Part shown: piece by piece, positions 27,478 to 35,742 of the stretch
Position numbering within the stretch: position 1 is the first letter of the stretch
Layout of the letters: every line of letters begins with the position of its first letter
From: Spirochaetales bacterium
GTDB lineage: Bacteria > Spirochaetota > Spirochaetia > SZUA-6
DNA length: 64,000 bases
Reading direction: 5' to 3'
Assembly: GCA_027021365.1 (NCBI GenBank)
Contig: JALUUM010000001.1
Location: 62,001 to 126,000 of the forward strand
Translations under genes and position numbers: made by a program
Notes under the pieces: model-generated
What the model saw: only the letters and a program-made list of their open reading frames with translations
The model's database searches: none
What the model was told of the DNA's origin: nothing

Positions 27478-27902
27478 TTACGGGAATACACCATATAAAC
27501 ATTGTAGTTTCAAACTTGGATGAATCGATACAATTCTTCGAGGCGCTGGGCTTTTCACTTTTCGAGAGGAAGCCCGTCTCCGGAAAATGGATAGAAGAGG
27601 TCGTGGGATTGAAAGATGTAAACGGCGAGTTTGCAGGCTTGAAACACGGAGGCACCAGTGTGGTGATAGAGCTTTTACAGTATGAAAACCCGAAGGGAAA
27701 GAGGTGCGCCTTCATATCGGAACCGAATGCCATTGGCATTCGCCATATTGCGCTGCGGGTGGAAAATATCAATATGGAGTATGAGAGACTTAAGGGGATG
27801 GGTGTTGAATTCTTAAGTGGTGTCAGGGAGAATCCCTATGGAAAGAAGATGTGCTACTTAAGGGGGCCGGACGGAGTTTTGCTCGAACTGGCAGAGGTGT
27901 GA
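27474..27902 (+). CDS. VOC-superfamily (glyoxalase-like) protein
   Basis: 142 residues with the two beta-alpha-beta-beta-beta modules of the vicinal oxygen chelate fold. Metal ligands are likely His in GIHHINIVV, Glu in VVIELLQY, His in GIRHIALRV and Glu in LLELAEV. Such proteins are methylmalonyl-CoA epimerases, glyoxalases or dioxygenases. It is coupled to the cyclase gene by an ATGA overlap, suggesting consecutive steps on one substrate. The exact reaction cannot be assigned. Confidence 0.85.
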   Translation: MITGIHHINIVVSNLDESIQFFEALGFSLFERKPVSGKWIEEVVGLKDVNGEFAGLKHGGTSVVIELLQYENPKGKRCAFISEPNAIGIRHIALRVENINMEYERLKGMGVEFLSGVRENPYGKKMCYLRGPDGVLLELAEV

Positions 27903-27910
27903 AGAGGTAA

Positions 27911-28573
27911 GTGGATAAGGATGTCATCTTTAAACAGAATGCCGGTCTTGCGCTATCACCCGGTGACAGGGCGGTTTTCCTGGAAAAGGTTGTAATCCAG
28001 CGGGTGGAGGAGTCCTCGTACTTCATTATGCCGGGGGACAGGAGCCTCTACCTGCCCTACGTGGTAAGGGGAACCTTCAAGGTTTACAAGCTGGCCGAGA
28101 ACGGAAGGGAAATCATACTGTACAGGATAGAGGACGGGCAGAGCTGCATACTGTCGGCACTGAGTATTATAAACGGGACACTCTTTCCGGCAACGGTTGA
28201 GAGCGAGAGAGACAGTGATGTTCTTCTTGTCCCGGCCGAACTTCTTAAATACCTGGTGGACAGGTACCCCGGCTGGAGGAACTACATCTTTGCAATGTAC
28301 AACAGTCGGTTCGATACTATGCTTGCCCTTATAGACGAACTGCTCTTCAGAAAGCTTGATATTCGCCTCGCCGAGTTTCTCTTGAAAAGGGGTAATAGAA
28401 GCGGCTTCATAGAGATGACCCACCAGCAAATTGCTGACGAACTGGGAAGCAGGCGTGAGGTTATCAGCCGCCTATTGAAGGATTTTGAATCGGGGGGAAT
28501 GGTGGAACTTGGAAGGGGAAGAATCTCTATAAAGGATCCCTCGAAATTGACAAAAAAAGCCTCTCTTGTGTAA
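27911..28573 (+). CDS. Crp/Fnr-family transcriptional regulator
   Basis: 220 residues. N-terminal cyclic-nucleotide-binding-like beta barrel (about 20-135), dimer helix, then a Crp-type helix-turn-helix (about 160-210: MTHQQIADELGSRREVISRLLKDFE). No N-terminal Cys cluster, so not a Fe-S Fnr. It reads from GTG at 27911; AAGAGG lies only 3-4 nt upstream, so the start is uncertain. It lies 8 nt after the VOC gene. The 15-bp palindrome upstream of the next gene is a candidate target. Confidence 0.9.
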   Translation: MDKDVIFKQNAGLALSPGDRAVFLEKVVIQRVEESSYFIMPGDRSLYLPYVVRGTFKVYKLAENGREIILYRIEDGQSCILSALSIINGTLFPATVESERDSDVLLVPAELLKYLVDRYPGWRNYIFAMYNSRFDTMLALIDELLFRKLDIRLAEFLLKRGNRSGFIEMTHQQIADELGSRREVISRLLKDFESGGMVELGRGRISIKDPSKLTKKASLV

Positions 28574-28613
28574 CTATGTCACAGAGCTGCGGTAGATTTT
28601 TGTGTACTCTGTA

Positions 28614-28628
28614 GGTAGAAATTCTACC
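28614..28628. promoter_or_regulatory. Perfect 15-bp palindrome upstream of the DUF2892 gene
   Basis: GGTAGAAATTCTACC is a perfect inverted repeat, and a further half-like copy (AAATTCTAC) follows at about 28630-28638. It lies between the Crp/Fnr gene and the DUF2892 gene, 27 nt before its start. Possible operator for the adjacent regulator or another dimeric repressor. Confidence 0.5.
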
Positions 28629-28654
28629 AAAAATTCTACTTATGGAGGTAAATC

Positions 28655-28852
28655 ATGAAGAACGTAGGTTCAGTCGACAAGGTAACTCGTTACATCCTGG
28701 GAGTTGTTCTTATTGCCCTGGGAATAGTATTGCAGGTTACAGTGGGAGCTTATTGGTGGGTTGCACTGATAGGTCTCGTACCAATCGTTACCGCAATGTT
28801 CTCCGTTTGTCCGCTCTACCTGTTGCTGGGAATCTCCTCTGCAAAGAAATAA
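28655..28852 (+). CDS. DUF2892 (YgaP-like) small membrane protein
   Basis: 65 residues with two predicted membrane helices. It starts MKNVGSVDKVTRYILG, the DUF2892 signature (N-x-G-x-x-D-x-x-x-R), with a short tail CPLYLLLGISS. GGAGGT lies 5 nt before the ATG. These proteins often accompany rhodanese or sulphur/redox stress genes and Crp/Fnr or ArsR regulators. The function is unknown. Confidence 0.85.
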   Translation: MKNVGSVDKVTRYILGVVLIALGIVLQVTVGAYWWVALIGLVPIVTAMFSVCPLYLLLGISSAKK

Positions 28853-29415
28853 AGGATACGATTCCGATAGCCCGGGGTAATAGAGGAAATTGAGGTAGTT
28901 GGGGTAATTGGGGTAATAGAGGTGCCACTTGAAAGTGCCAAATAAAGGTGCCCCAGGAACAAGGGCGCCTCGAATAGCGATACATTTCGGTATCTATCAA
29001 CCATAGGCCCTGCAAACTTATCGAGGATATCCTTAAGGGAATATCCTTATAAGAGCAGGGCCCTTTTTTTATATGGCCTTCTTGTGGGTGGTTTGGCTTG
29101 TTGGGTTGCTTCATCAGGTATAACGCGTTTGGCCCGTTCGGTTTGTTCGCTTTGGCTCGTTCGGTTTGTGTGGCTTGGTACATCTCAGTTTGTTTTTTCT
29201 GAAAAATTTTCATGAAATCAATGATACCTTTACGAATGCATACGAAAAAAAAATTACATTGCAAATATTATCAAGCTGTGCAAGAATATCCAGAGAGGGC
29301 TGCCTTGAAATAACTATGAAACAACTTTGGCTCTTGCGATAGAAGAGATTGCACCAATAGAAAGGAACTGGGACAACTGAGGAGAGGCATACAGGCTCTC
29401 GAGTGAGGAAAAAAA
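28853..29415 (+). other. Intergenic region: structured segment and short degenerate repeats
   Basis: After the DUF2892 stop there is G-rich simple sequence (GGGGTAATTGGGGTAATAGAGG-like, about 28877-28922). Then come short hairpins CACTT-GA-AAGTG (28926-28937), AGGTGCCC/GGGCGCCT (28946-28970) and GATAC/GTATC (28979-28994), followed by the terminator at 29006-29070. From 29128 a 19-nt unit TTTGGCYCGTTCGGTTTGT is repeated twice (29128-29146, 29151-29169). No conserved gene is seen; long antisense frames here are low-complexity. The last part precedes the cyclase-NB-ARC gene, and no confident promoter was found. Confidence 0.55.
29006..29070 (+). terminator. Rho-independent terminator after the DUF2892 gene
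   Basis: GGCCCTGC (29006-29013) pairs with GCAGGGCC (29055-29062), with an inner AGGATAT/ATATCCT stem, followed by seven T at 29064-29070. It ends the cyclase-VOC-Crp-DUF2892 transcription unit, or a small RNA beginning in the structured region just upstream. Confidence 0.85.
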
Positions 29416-32223
29416 GTGTCTCTCTTGCCAACGGGAACGGTAACCTTTCTCTTTACCGATATCGAGGGAAGCACTCGGCTCTGGCAAAGCTACCCCGCAG
29501 AAATGCAAAAGGCGCTCCGCCGCCACGATGAAATATTGCGAAATGTAATAGAGGCAAACAACGGGTATGTCTTCAAGACAGTGGGTGATGCATTTTGCGC
29601 TGCATTTCATACGGCTCTGGAGGGGCTTAATGCGGCACTTCAAGGCCAGTTCGCATTGCAGAGGGAAAGCTGGGAGACACCCAGCCCAATCCTTGTGCGC
29701 ATGGCTCTTCACACAGGTGAAGCCGAAGAGAGAGGGAACGACTATTACGGTCAGACTCTCAACCGTGTTGCGAGGTTGGAGAGTATAGCTTACGGTGGAC
29801 AGGTACTCGTTTCTCTCGTTACGGCAGAGCTCGTAAGAGACTCACTTCCTGACAGAGTAACTTTGAAGGATCTCGGTGTTCACAGATTAAAGGATCTCAT
29901 ACGGCCGGAATCGGTGTATCAGCTTGTACATCCCGATTTACGCTCCGATTTTCCGCCGCCAAAATCACTTGATGTTCATGTTCATAATCTTCCGATTCAA
30001 CCGATCCCTTTAATCGGGAGAGAGAAGGAACTGGAAATAATAAGGACAATGCTTGCCGATAACAGCGTAAGGGTCCTAACTCTTACCGGTCCCGGAGGAA
30101 TCGGCAAAACAAGGCTAGCATTGCAGGCTGCTGCTGAAAACATTGAACGTTTCAGGCACGGTGTTTTCTTTGTTGATCTTTCATCCGTATTCAATGTTGA
30201 AAGGATAATGCCAGTTATCGGTGAAACACTCTGTATAAGAGAATCCAATACCCGATCTGCATTTCAAAATGTGGTAGATTATTTAAAAGATAAGCAGGTT
30301 CTCCTGGTTATCGACAACTTTGAACAGTTGATTAACGGTGAACTTCAGATAGTAAAGTTGTTCAATCAATGCCCCCTTGTAAAGATTCTTATGACCAGCA
30401 GGGAGCCCCTTCATGTGCGTGGTGAAAGGGTCTTTGCAATACCTCCTCTTACGTTCCCGAAGGTTGAGTTACAAAAGCTGGAAAAGCAGGTTGGGATAGA
30501 CAAGTTAACGCAGTACGAATCGGTAAGGCTATTCATAGAAACGGCACTCTCCGTTAGGCAGGATTTCCGGATTAACAATAGCAATGCCCCTGCGGTAGCA
30601 GAGATATGTTCGAGGTTGGATGGCATTCCTCTTGCAATTGAACTTGCAGCAGCACGTATAAAACTACTTACCCCGGAAGCTATTCTTGATAGGCTTCAGA
30701 ACTCGCTGAACCTACTTAGCAGCGGAGCCCATGATCTTCCTGAAAGACAGAGAACTTTAAGGGCCACTATAGGGTGGAGTTATGAGCAGCTTGATGAAAC
30801 CCTTAAAAAAACATTTCGAAGCTTATCCGTGTTTCGAGGTAACTTTACCATCGATGCTGCCGAATTCTTACTTTCCAGGGCATTGGATAAAGGTCTGGAT
30901 ATTCTCGACACGTTGGAGTCACTGGTGGATAAGAGTCTCGTTCTTCGGAGTACAGAAGCGGAAAACGAACCTGAATTTCACATGCTGGAAACGATTCGTG
31001 ACTACGGGAGAGAGAAATTAAAAGAAAACAATGAGATAGATTCGATAATGGAGTTGTACACCGATTATTACATGAATCTTGCCAAGGAGGCGTCTGAAAA
31101 CTTGGATGGAAGGGACCAGGTTGTATGGCTTGATAAACTGGGGGGCAACATAGAGAACATTCGTTCGACGCTTGGCTGGTTCTTGAAAAGGAATGACTGC
31201 CGTTCATGCCTGGAAATGGCAGGTTACCTGTGGAAATTCTGGCAGGTACGGGGATACCTCCTACAGGGCAGCAATTTTTTAAAGCAGATACTCTCTCTTT
31301 GCAGGGAATCCAAAAATGAAAAACCTGAATCTTCACTCTTGGCGGTGACTCTGCTGGGTACCGGTGTTCTTGCGAGGCACAGGGGTGATTATTCAGAATC
31401 GGAAAATTATTTGAAAGAGTCCCTTGCGATATTTGAGTGTAACAATGATCTGCATGGCGTGGCAATCGTAATGCATGAATTGGGATGGACAAGTTATCGA
31501 GCAAACAGGTTTGATGAGGCTTTTAATTATTTTTTGAATTGTAAAATCAAAGCAGGAGATACCGGGGATGTGATTCTTACGGGAAAAGCCAAACTAGGTT
31601 TGGGAACCACTAAATGGAGGCAAAAGAGGATTAAAGAGGCCGTTACGTTTCTTGAAGATTGTATCAAGATCTTTACTGAAAATGAAAACTACAGAAGCCT
31701 TGCCCAGGCGATCGGCAATATGGCGATAATTTTTGCTCAGGGAGGGGATTTTGAAAGGGCAGAAATGTATTTCAGAGAGGGGGCTTCCATATATGAAAAA
31801 TTGAAAGACAGATACAATTTGAAGATATCATATAATAACATTGCATACATGAGCTTTCAAAAGAAAGATTACACGGGAGCCAACAAGTACTATGGGAGGT
31901 TGCTATCGCTATCGAGGAAGACGGGAGACATACGCATGATGGCCACGGCTCGGGTAGGGCTTGCTGAGGTCTTTCTTGAACTCGGGTATTTCGACAGGGC
32001 CGAGGAAATGGCGGAGGAGGCTGTAAAAGATTTAAGGCCATCATTAGAGAAATTGGAACTGGGTATGGCATACAGGATTCTTGGCCAGGTAAGTATAAGG
32101 CGCGGAGAAAAAGAAAAGGCCAGGATGCTTCTTGAAAAGAGTGTGGTACTTTTGAGGAAAACAGGCGATGAGGAGGAACTGGCTGCAGCCATGGGGCTGC
32201 TACAGGATATAGATACCAATTGA
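29416..32223 (+). CDS. Class III adenylate/guanylate cyclase fused to NB-ARC ATPase and TPR repeats
   Basis: 935 residues, no signal peptide. Domain 1 (about 5-170): class III cyclase with metal-binding Asp in FLFTDIEGSTRLW, second Asp in KTVGDAFC and the GQTLNRVARL catalytic Asn/Arg segment. Domain 2 (about 200-500): STAND/NB-ARC ATPase with Walker A GPGGIGKTRL, Walker B VLLVIDNFEQL and LMTSREPLHVRGE. Domain 3 (about 590-935): helical TPR-like repeats. GTG start with GAGGAAAAAAA before it. This cyclase-STAND-TPR build is known from bacterial signalling proteins of unclear input. The next gene encodes an exported protein 15 nt downstream. Confidence 0.93.
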   Translation: MSLLPTGTVTFLFTDIEGSTRLWQSYPAEMQKALRRHDEILRNVIEANNGYVFKTVGDAFCAAFHTALEGLNAALQGQFALQRESWETPSPILVRMALHTGEAEERGNDYYGQTLNRVARLESIAYGGQVLVSLVTAELVRDSLPDRVTLKDLGVHRLKDLIRPESVYQLVHPDLRSDFPPPKSLDVHVHNLPIQPIPLIGREKELEIIRTMLADNSVRVLTLTGPGGIGKTRLALQAAAENIERFRHGVFFVDLSSVFNVERIMPVIGETLCIRESNTRSAFQNVVDYLKDKQVLLVIDNFEQLINGELQIVKLFNQCPLVKILMTSREPLHVRGERVFAIPPLTFPKVELQKLEKQVGIDKLTQYESVRLFIETALSVRQDFRINNSNAPAVAEICSRLDGIPLAIELAAARIKLLTPEAILDRLQNSLNLLSSGAHDLPERQRTLRATIGWSYEQLDETLKKTFRSLSVFRGNFTIDAAEFLLSRALDKGLDILDTLESLVDKSLVLRSTEAENEPEFHMLETIRDYGREKLKENNEIDSIMELYTDYYMNLAKEASENLDGRDQVVWLDKLGGNIENIRSTLGWFLKRNDCRSCLEMAGYLWKFWQVRGYLLQGSNFLKQILSLCRESKNEKPESSLLAVTLLGTGVLARHRGDYSESENYLKESLAIFECNNDLHGVAIVMHELGWTSYRANRFDEAFNYFLNCKIKAGDTGDVILTGKAKLGLGTTKWRQKRIKEAVTFLEDCIKIFTENENYRSLAQAIGNMAIIFAQGGDFERAEMYFREGASIYEKLKDRYNLKISYNNIAYMSFQKKDYTGANKYYGRLLSLSRKTGDIRMMATARVGLAEVFLELGYFDRAEEMAEEAVKDLRPSLEKLELGMAYRILGQVSIRRGEKEKARMLLEKSVVLLRKTGDEEELAAAMGLLQDIDTN

Positions 32224-32238
32224 TACAAGGAGGAAAAA

Positions 32239-32793
32239 GTGAAAAAGCTAAAGGTATTCGGAGGTAAGGGTGTTTTTCTGGTTGTACCTATACTTGTACT
32301 ACTGTTAGTTTCAACCTTCTCGTGGGCGGAGGGTACAAGGGAGGTTGTTGGTCATTCACCAGGAACTCGGCTTATCGCCTTTGCCGTGCTGGTGGAAGCA
32401 CCTGAAAGTTATGCGGGAAAGAGAATTGTTGTGGAGAACAAGAAGCCAAAGCTTTTCGGAGACTACAAAGGAAGTCACAGGTATTTCAGGGTTCTAACCA
32501 ATATCGATATCTACGGACTGGATAATAGCAACCGGAAGGTCCAGATAAATGAGAAGTTCAGGCCAAAGATATTCATAGAGGTTCCGTACACCGATTACGA
32601 TGTGAAAATGGCAGGTGGCCAGACCAAGCTGAAGCTGCTGTTCTGGGATACGGGACATAGAAGGTGGATCAGCCTGGAGGATCTTGAAAAGGCTGGAGAG
32701 TTGAAACGGGTGCCGGGGAAGTACAAGAACTCTTTCAGGTTTGTGGTTCTCGTATGGCCCATTAACGATAAGTATATTGCTTTTGGCGGTTGA
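32239..32793 (+). CDS. Exported protein of unknown function
   Basis: 184 residues. Residues 1-30 form a signal peptide (VFLVVPILVLLLVSTFSWA/EG), so the protein is probably periplasmic. The mature part is beta-rich (RYFRVLTNIDIYG, KIFIEVPYTDYDVK, KLKLLFWDTGHRRWISLEDL, FRFVVLVWPINDKYI) and looks like a single beta-sandwich domain. The family was not recognised. GTG start with AAGGAGG 6 nt upstream. It lies 15 nt after the cyclase-NB-ARC gene, so the two are likely co-transcribed. Function is unknown. Confidence 0.75.
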   Translation: MKKLKVFGGKGVFLVVPILVLLLVSTFSWAEGTREVVGHSPGTRLIAFAVLVEAPESYAGKRIVVENKKPKLFGDYKGSHRYFRVLTNIDIYGLDNSNRKVQINEKFRPKIFIEVPYTDYDVKMAGGQTKLKLLFWDTGHRRWISLEDLEKAGELKRVPGKYKNSFRFVVLVWPINDKYIAFGG

Positions 32794-32815
32794 TTGTACC
32801 AGCGATATCAAAAAA

Positions 32816-33674
32816 TTACAGTACAACCTCTATAAACATGAAGGCTGCAACAAATAGGAAGAGAGCTGCAAGGCTCTTTTCCAGGACATGCTGGGAAATT
32901 CTCCTGGAAAGCAGTGAACCGAGTTGGCCCCCGATTATTACTCCTGGGATCGTGTAAATTACCAGGTTTGCAACAAGTATCAAGGTTTCAGTTCCCGAGT
33001 GGACAAAGTCGATAAAGTGGCTTACCGATGCTGAAAGGGCCGTTACGGCAACAACGAGAACGCTGGTTGCCACGGCAACCTTGCTCGGTACCTTGCATCG
33101 CTGCAGGAGGAAGAATCCGTTCAGCTCGCCGAGTCCCGTGGATATCATGCCTATGAAGATGCTTCCGATGCCCGTAAAGAGCATTCCTTCCGCCTTGTTG
33201 CATACCGTGTAGCATATCTTCTCCCCGTCCTTTGTTACGATGCACCTTTCACCCTTTCCCTCTCCGTATTCCTTGTCTATTTCCAGGTTTATCTTTTCTA
33301 TCTCCTTCTTGTTGGGTGTTCGTAAGAATGATAGGGCTATTACTATCAGTCCGGTACCGAGAATGGTCTTGAGCACCACCGGAGGAATGAACTTTCCTGC
33401 CCAGGATCCGAGGAGAGCCAGGGGGACGGTAACCATCAACAGTAGTAATCCCAGCTTGTAATCGATAAGCCTCTTCCGCATGTAGGCAAAGAGGCCACTT
33501 GCAAAGCCGAATACCTCGGTTATGAGGCCTGTTCCGATGGCAATATCGGGATTGAGTTTCAGTGCGATGATAAAGAGGGGTGTGAAAAAGGCGCCCCTTC
33601 TACGCCGGATGCCATGGTAATGGTGGCGATTACGATTGAAATCGGAAAGAGATACCAGTGGTAAGGCTGAGCAT
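32816..33674 (-). pseudogene. TauE/SafE-family sulfite/organosulphur exporter, frameshifted
   Basis: An intact frame of 221 codons (from ATG at 33481) encodes most of a TauE/SafE membrane transporter (GLLLLMVTVPLALLGSW, GMISTGLGELNGFFLL, IPGVIIGGQLGSLLS). Its missing N-terminus is present upstream in two frames: HWYLFPISIVIATITMASGVEG, split here at VEG, continues as GAFFTPLFIIALKLNP only after adding one base to the C-run at 33594-33597 (a G-run on the coding strand). The conserved GxGGGxFFxP segment is exactly where the frame breaks. No plausible start codon was found in the upstream part, so a second lesion is possible. This could be decay, slippage-based switching or a sequencing error. 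Confidence 0.75.
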
Positions 33675-33796
33675 TTGTCCGTCCCCTATTAAATCTATCG
33701 AATATTGATGTTTCTGCAAACTAAATTATAGTTTCTTGCTGGCTTATTGCAACAAGAAACAGGGAGAAACAGGAAATATCCTGAAAATGAAAATCA

Positions 33797-33811
33797 TGAT
33801 ATAATAGTTAC
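33797..33811 (+). promoter_or_regulatory. Extended -10 promoter of nadE with no untranslated leader
   Basis: TGATATAAT (33797-33805) is an extended -10 element. Only 6 nt separate it from the ATG at 33812, so transcription should start at or within a base or two of the start codon, and no Shine-Dalgarno sequence exists. No clear -35 is present, as allowed for extended -10 promoters. Confidence 0.65.
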
Positions 33812-34744
33812 ATGAAAATACATGAAGCCATTATCGACGGCGTAAGGAGAAACCCGGAAGGAATAATAGAAAGAATAGTCTCCTTTATAAGGGAGCAGGT
33901 AAAGGCTTTTAACAGGGAAGGTGCCATCATGGGCTTGAGCGGCGGAATAGATTCGGCACTGGGAGCATTTCTCACGGTATGTGCCCTTGGAAGGGAAAAT
34001 GTGTTCTTCCTCTTTCTCCCCGAGAGGGACAGCAGCAGGCAGAGCAAAAGAGATGCAGAGCTTGTGGCCGATGCATTGAAGGTGGAACTGAAGGAGGTCA
34101 ATCTCACACCGCTGCTCAGGAAGATAGGTGTGTATCGGCTGGAGCCTCCCGCTTTCGGGATTCCCAGAAGGCTGCAGGAGAGGTATGTTCTAAGGAAATA
34201 CGGGGAACTGCAGGATGAAAACGAAACGACCTACCTTAAGAACCTGAAGGGGGGAGCGGGTAAGGATGAGCTTAAAAGGGGAATTGCATACTACAGGATA
34301 AAACACAGGCTCAGGATGGTACTCTGGTATTTCTACGGCGAGCTTTCGAATTACCTCGTAATCGGTAACTGCAACAAGACGGAGAAGCTTACCGGTTACT
34401 TCATAAAGTACGGGGATTCAGGCTCCGATATAGATGTGATTTCGGGGCTTTACAAGACACAGGTAAGGGAACTTGCCCGGTATATGGGAATACCTCGGAG
34501 GATTCTCGAAAAGGCTCCCTCTCCCGATATCATGCCGGGTATGACAGACGAGTATGCCCTTCAGATGAAGTACGATAGGCTGGACGGGATTCTTTACGGC
34601 CTTGAAAAGGGTATGAAAGCCGAGGAGATAAAAGAAGGCACGGGTGCAGGGGAGAGAGAAATCATGTATGTGAAGGAACTCGTTGAGTTGTCGAGGCATA
34701 TGAGGGAACTACCGCCGTCGCCCGATTTGAAGGGTCTGCTCTGA
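33812..34744 (+). CDS. nadE: NAD+ synthase
   Basis: 310 residues. Amidates nicotinic acid adenine dinucleotide to NAD+. ATP-pyrophosphatase P-loop in IMGLSGGIDSALGAF, then RDSSRQSKRDAE, the deamido-NAD site IGNCNKTEKLTGYFIKYGD, DVISGLYKTQVRELARYMGIP and SPDIMPGMTDE. No N-terminal glutaminase domain, so it uses ammonia. An insertion of about 40 residues follows the PP-loop half compared with the short bacterial form. It stands alone downstream of a leaderless-type promoter. Confidence 0.92.
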   Translation: MKIHEAIIDGVRRNPEGIIERIVSFIREQVKAFNREGAIMGLSGGIDSALGAFLTVCALGRENVFFLFLPERDSSRQSKRDAELVADALKVELKEVNLTPLLRKIGVYRLEPPAFGIPRRLQERYVLRKYGELQDENETTYLKNLKGGAGKDELKRGIAYYRIKHRLRMVLWYFYGELSNYLVIGNCNKTEKLTGYFIKYGDSGSDIDVISGLYKTQVRELARYMGIPRRILEKAPSPDIMPGMTDEYALQMKYDRLDGILYGLEKGMKAEEIKEGTGAGEREIMYVKELVELSRHMRELPPSPDLKGLL

Positions 34745-34781
34745 TATTACTCCGAAACCATTAAGACTAGGAAGCATTAAG

Positions 34782-34807
34782 CTCTGATACCCCCGATCTC
34801 TGATACC
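34782..34807. repeat. Direct repeat CTCTGATACC upstream of the RpiR gene
   Basis: CTCTGATACC occurs at 34782-34791 and 34798-34807, 16 bp start to start. The TGATAC core also appears on the minus strand just before murQ (TTGATACTGG, about 42833-42842) and on the plus strand upstream of the octaheme cytochrome (TTGATACTAG, about 43436). It may be a site for the regulator that follows. Confidence 0.4.
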
Positions 34808-34860
34808 ATTTAATCGAATCATGTTGTTGAATGTAAATCATTTTGGTGATAAGTTAAGTT

Positions 34861-35712
34861 ATGCATATACAAGGTGGCTTGATACTCTTAAAGGAATACC
34901 TTGAGAGCTTGCCCGAAGCAGAGAAAAAGGTTGCCAGATTCATACTTGAAAATCCGGAAGATTTTATTCGCCTGAGCATCACTGAGGTTGCAAAGAAATG
35001 TTCATCCAGTGTTGCTGCCGTTGTAAGGTTATGCAAACGCCTCGGTATCGATGGATTCAAGGAGTTGAAAATCAGAATAACATGGGACCTCTCAAAGGGG
35101 AAAGAAACAAAACCTTCTATAAAGATAGAACCCGGTTTATCTGTGGCAGAGATATCGAAGTCCATAATCTACAACAACAGGATAATCCTCGATGCGATAC
35201 TGAATATCATAGATGTGAAGAAATTCGAAACAGCCACGGAAAGAATCTTCAAGGCAGACAGGATTGATATCTATGGTGTGGGAGCCTCCGGGGTTGTGGC
35301 CATGGACCTGTACCAGAAACTCCTTAGGATAGGAATGAAGTGCTCCTACAGTGCCGACATGCAGCTTCAGATAACCTCGGCATGCGGGCTCGACAGCAAT
35401 GACTGCGCCATTGCAATTTCTTATTCAGGAGAAACCCCCTCTGTAGTCAAAGCGATCAACGAGGCGAAGGTATCAGGTGCCTATACGATAAGCATAACCC
35501 GCTTCGGTACTAACAAAGTATCTGAAATAGCCGACTTGAACCTCTACGTGCCATTTGTTGAACCTATCTTGAGGGAAGGAGCCATGACTTCCAGGATATC
35601 CCAGCTCATAATTATCGATATACTCTTCTCCATCCTCGCCTCGAGACATCCGGAGAGTTTCTTAGCCAGCCTCAACAGAACCGCAGAGGTGCTGAAACCC
35701 GAGATAAGATAA
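34861..35712 (+). CDS. RpiR/MurR-family transcriptional regulator
   Basis: 283 residues. N-terminal RpiR helix-turn-helix (about 1-77: LPEAEKKVARFILENPEDF, SITEVAKKCSSSVAAVVRLCKRLG) and a C-terminal SIS domain (about 125-260: IDIYGVGASGVVAMDLYQKL, CAIAISYSGETPSVV) that binds phosphosugars. MurR, a member of this family, is controlled by MurNAc-6-phosphate. Because murQ and other muropeptide genes lie nearby, that ligand is likely, but GlcNAc-6-P or another sugar phosphate is possible. A weak GGTGAT precedes the ATG by about 10 nt. Confidence 0.9.
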   Translation: MHIQGGLILLKEYLESLPEAEKKVARFILENPEDFIRLSITEVAKKCSSSVAAVVRLCKRLGIDGFKELKIRITWDLSKGKETKPSIKIEPGLSVAEISKSIIYNNRIILDAILNIIDVKKFETATERIFKADRIDIYGVGASGVVAMDLYQKLLRIGMKCSYSADMQLQITSACGLDSNDCAIAISYSGETPSVVKAINEAKVSGAYTISITRFGTNKVSEIADLNLYVPFVEPILREGAMTSRISQLIIIDILFSILASRHPESFLASLNRTAEVLKPEIR

Positions 35713-35742
35713 AAAATATTTTAATACCAAAAGAGGTCTAAA

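Noticed and set aside
29128..29169. Possible CRISPR repeats
   Set aside because: Only two 19-nt copies with a 4-nt gap; no spacers of regular length and no cas genes.
28788..29264. 158-codon minus-strand frame with PNKPN-type repeats
   Set aside because: It is built on short degenerate repeats and crosses a terminator; not a credible protein.
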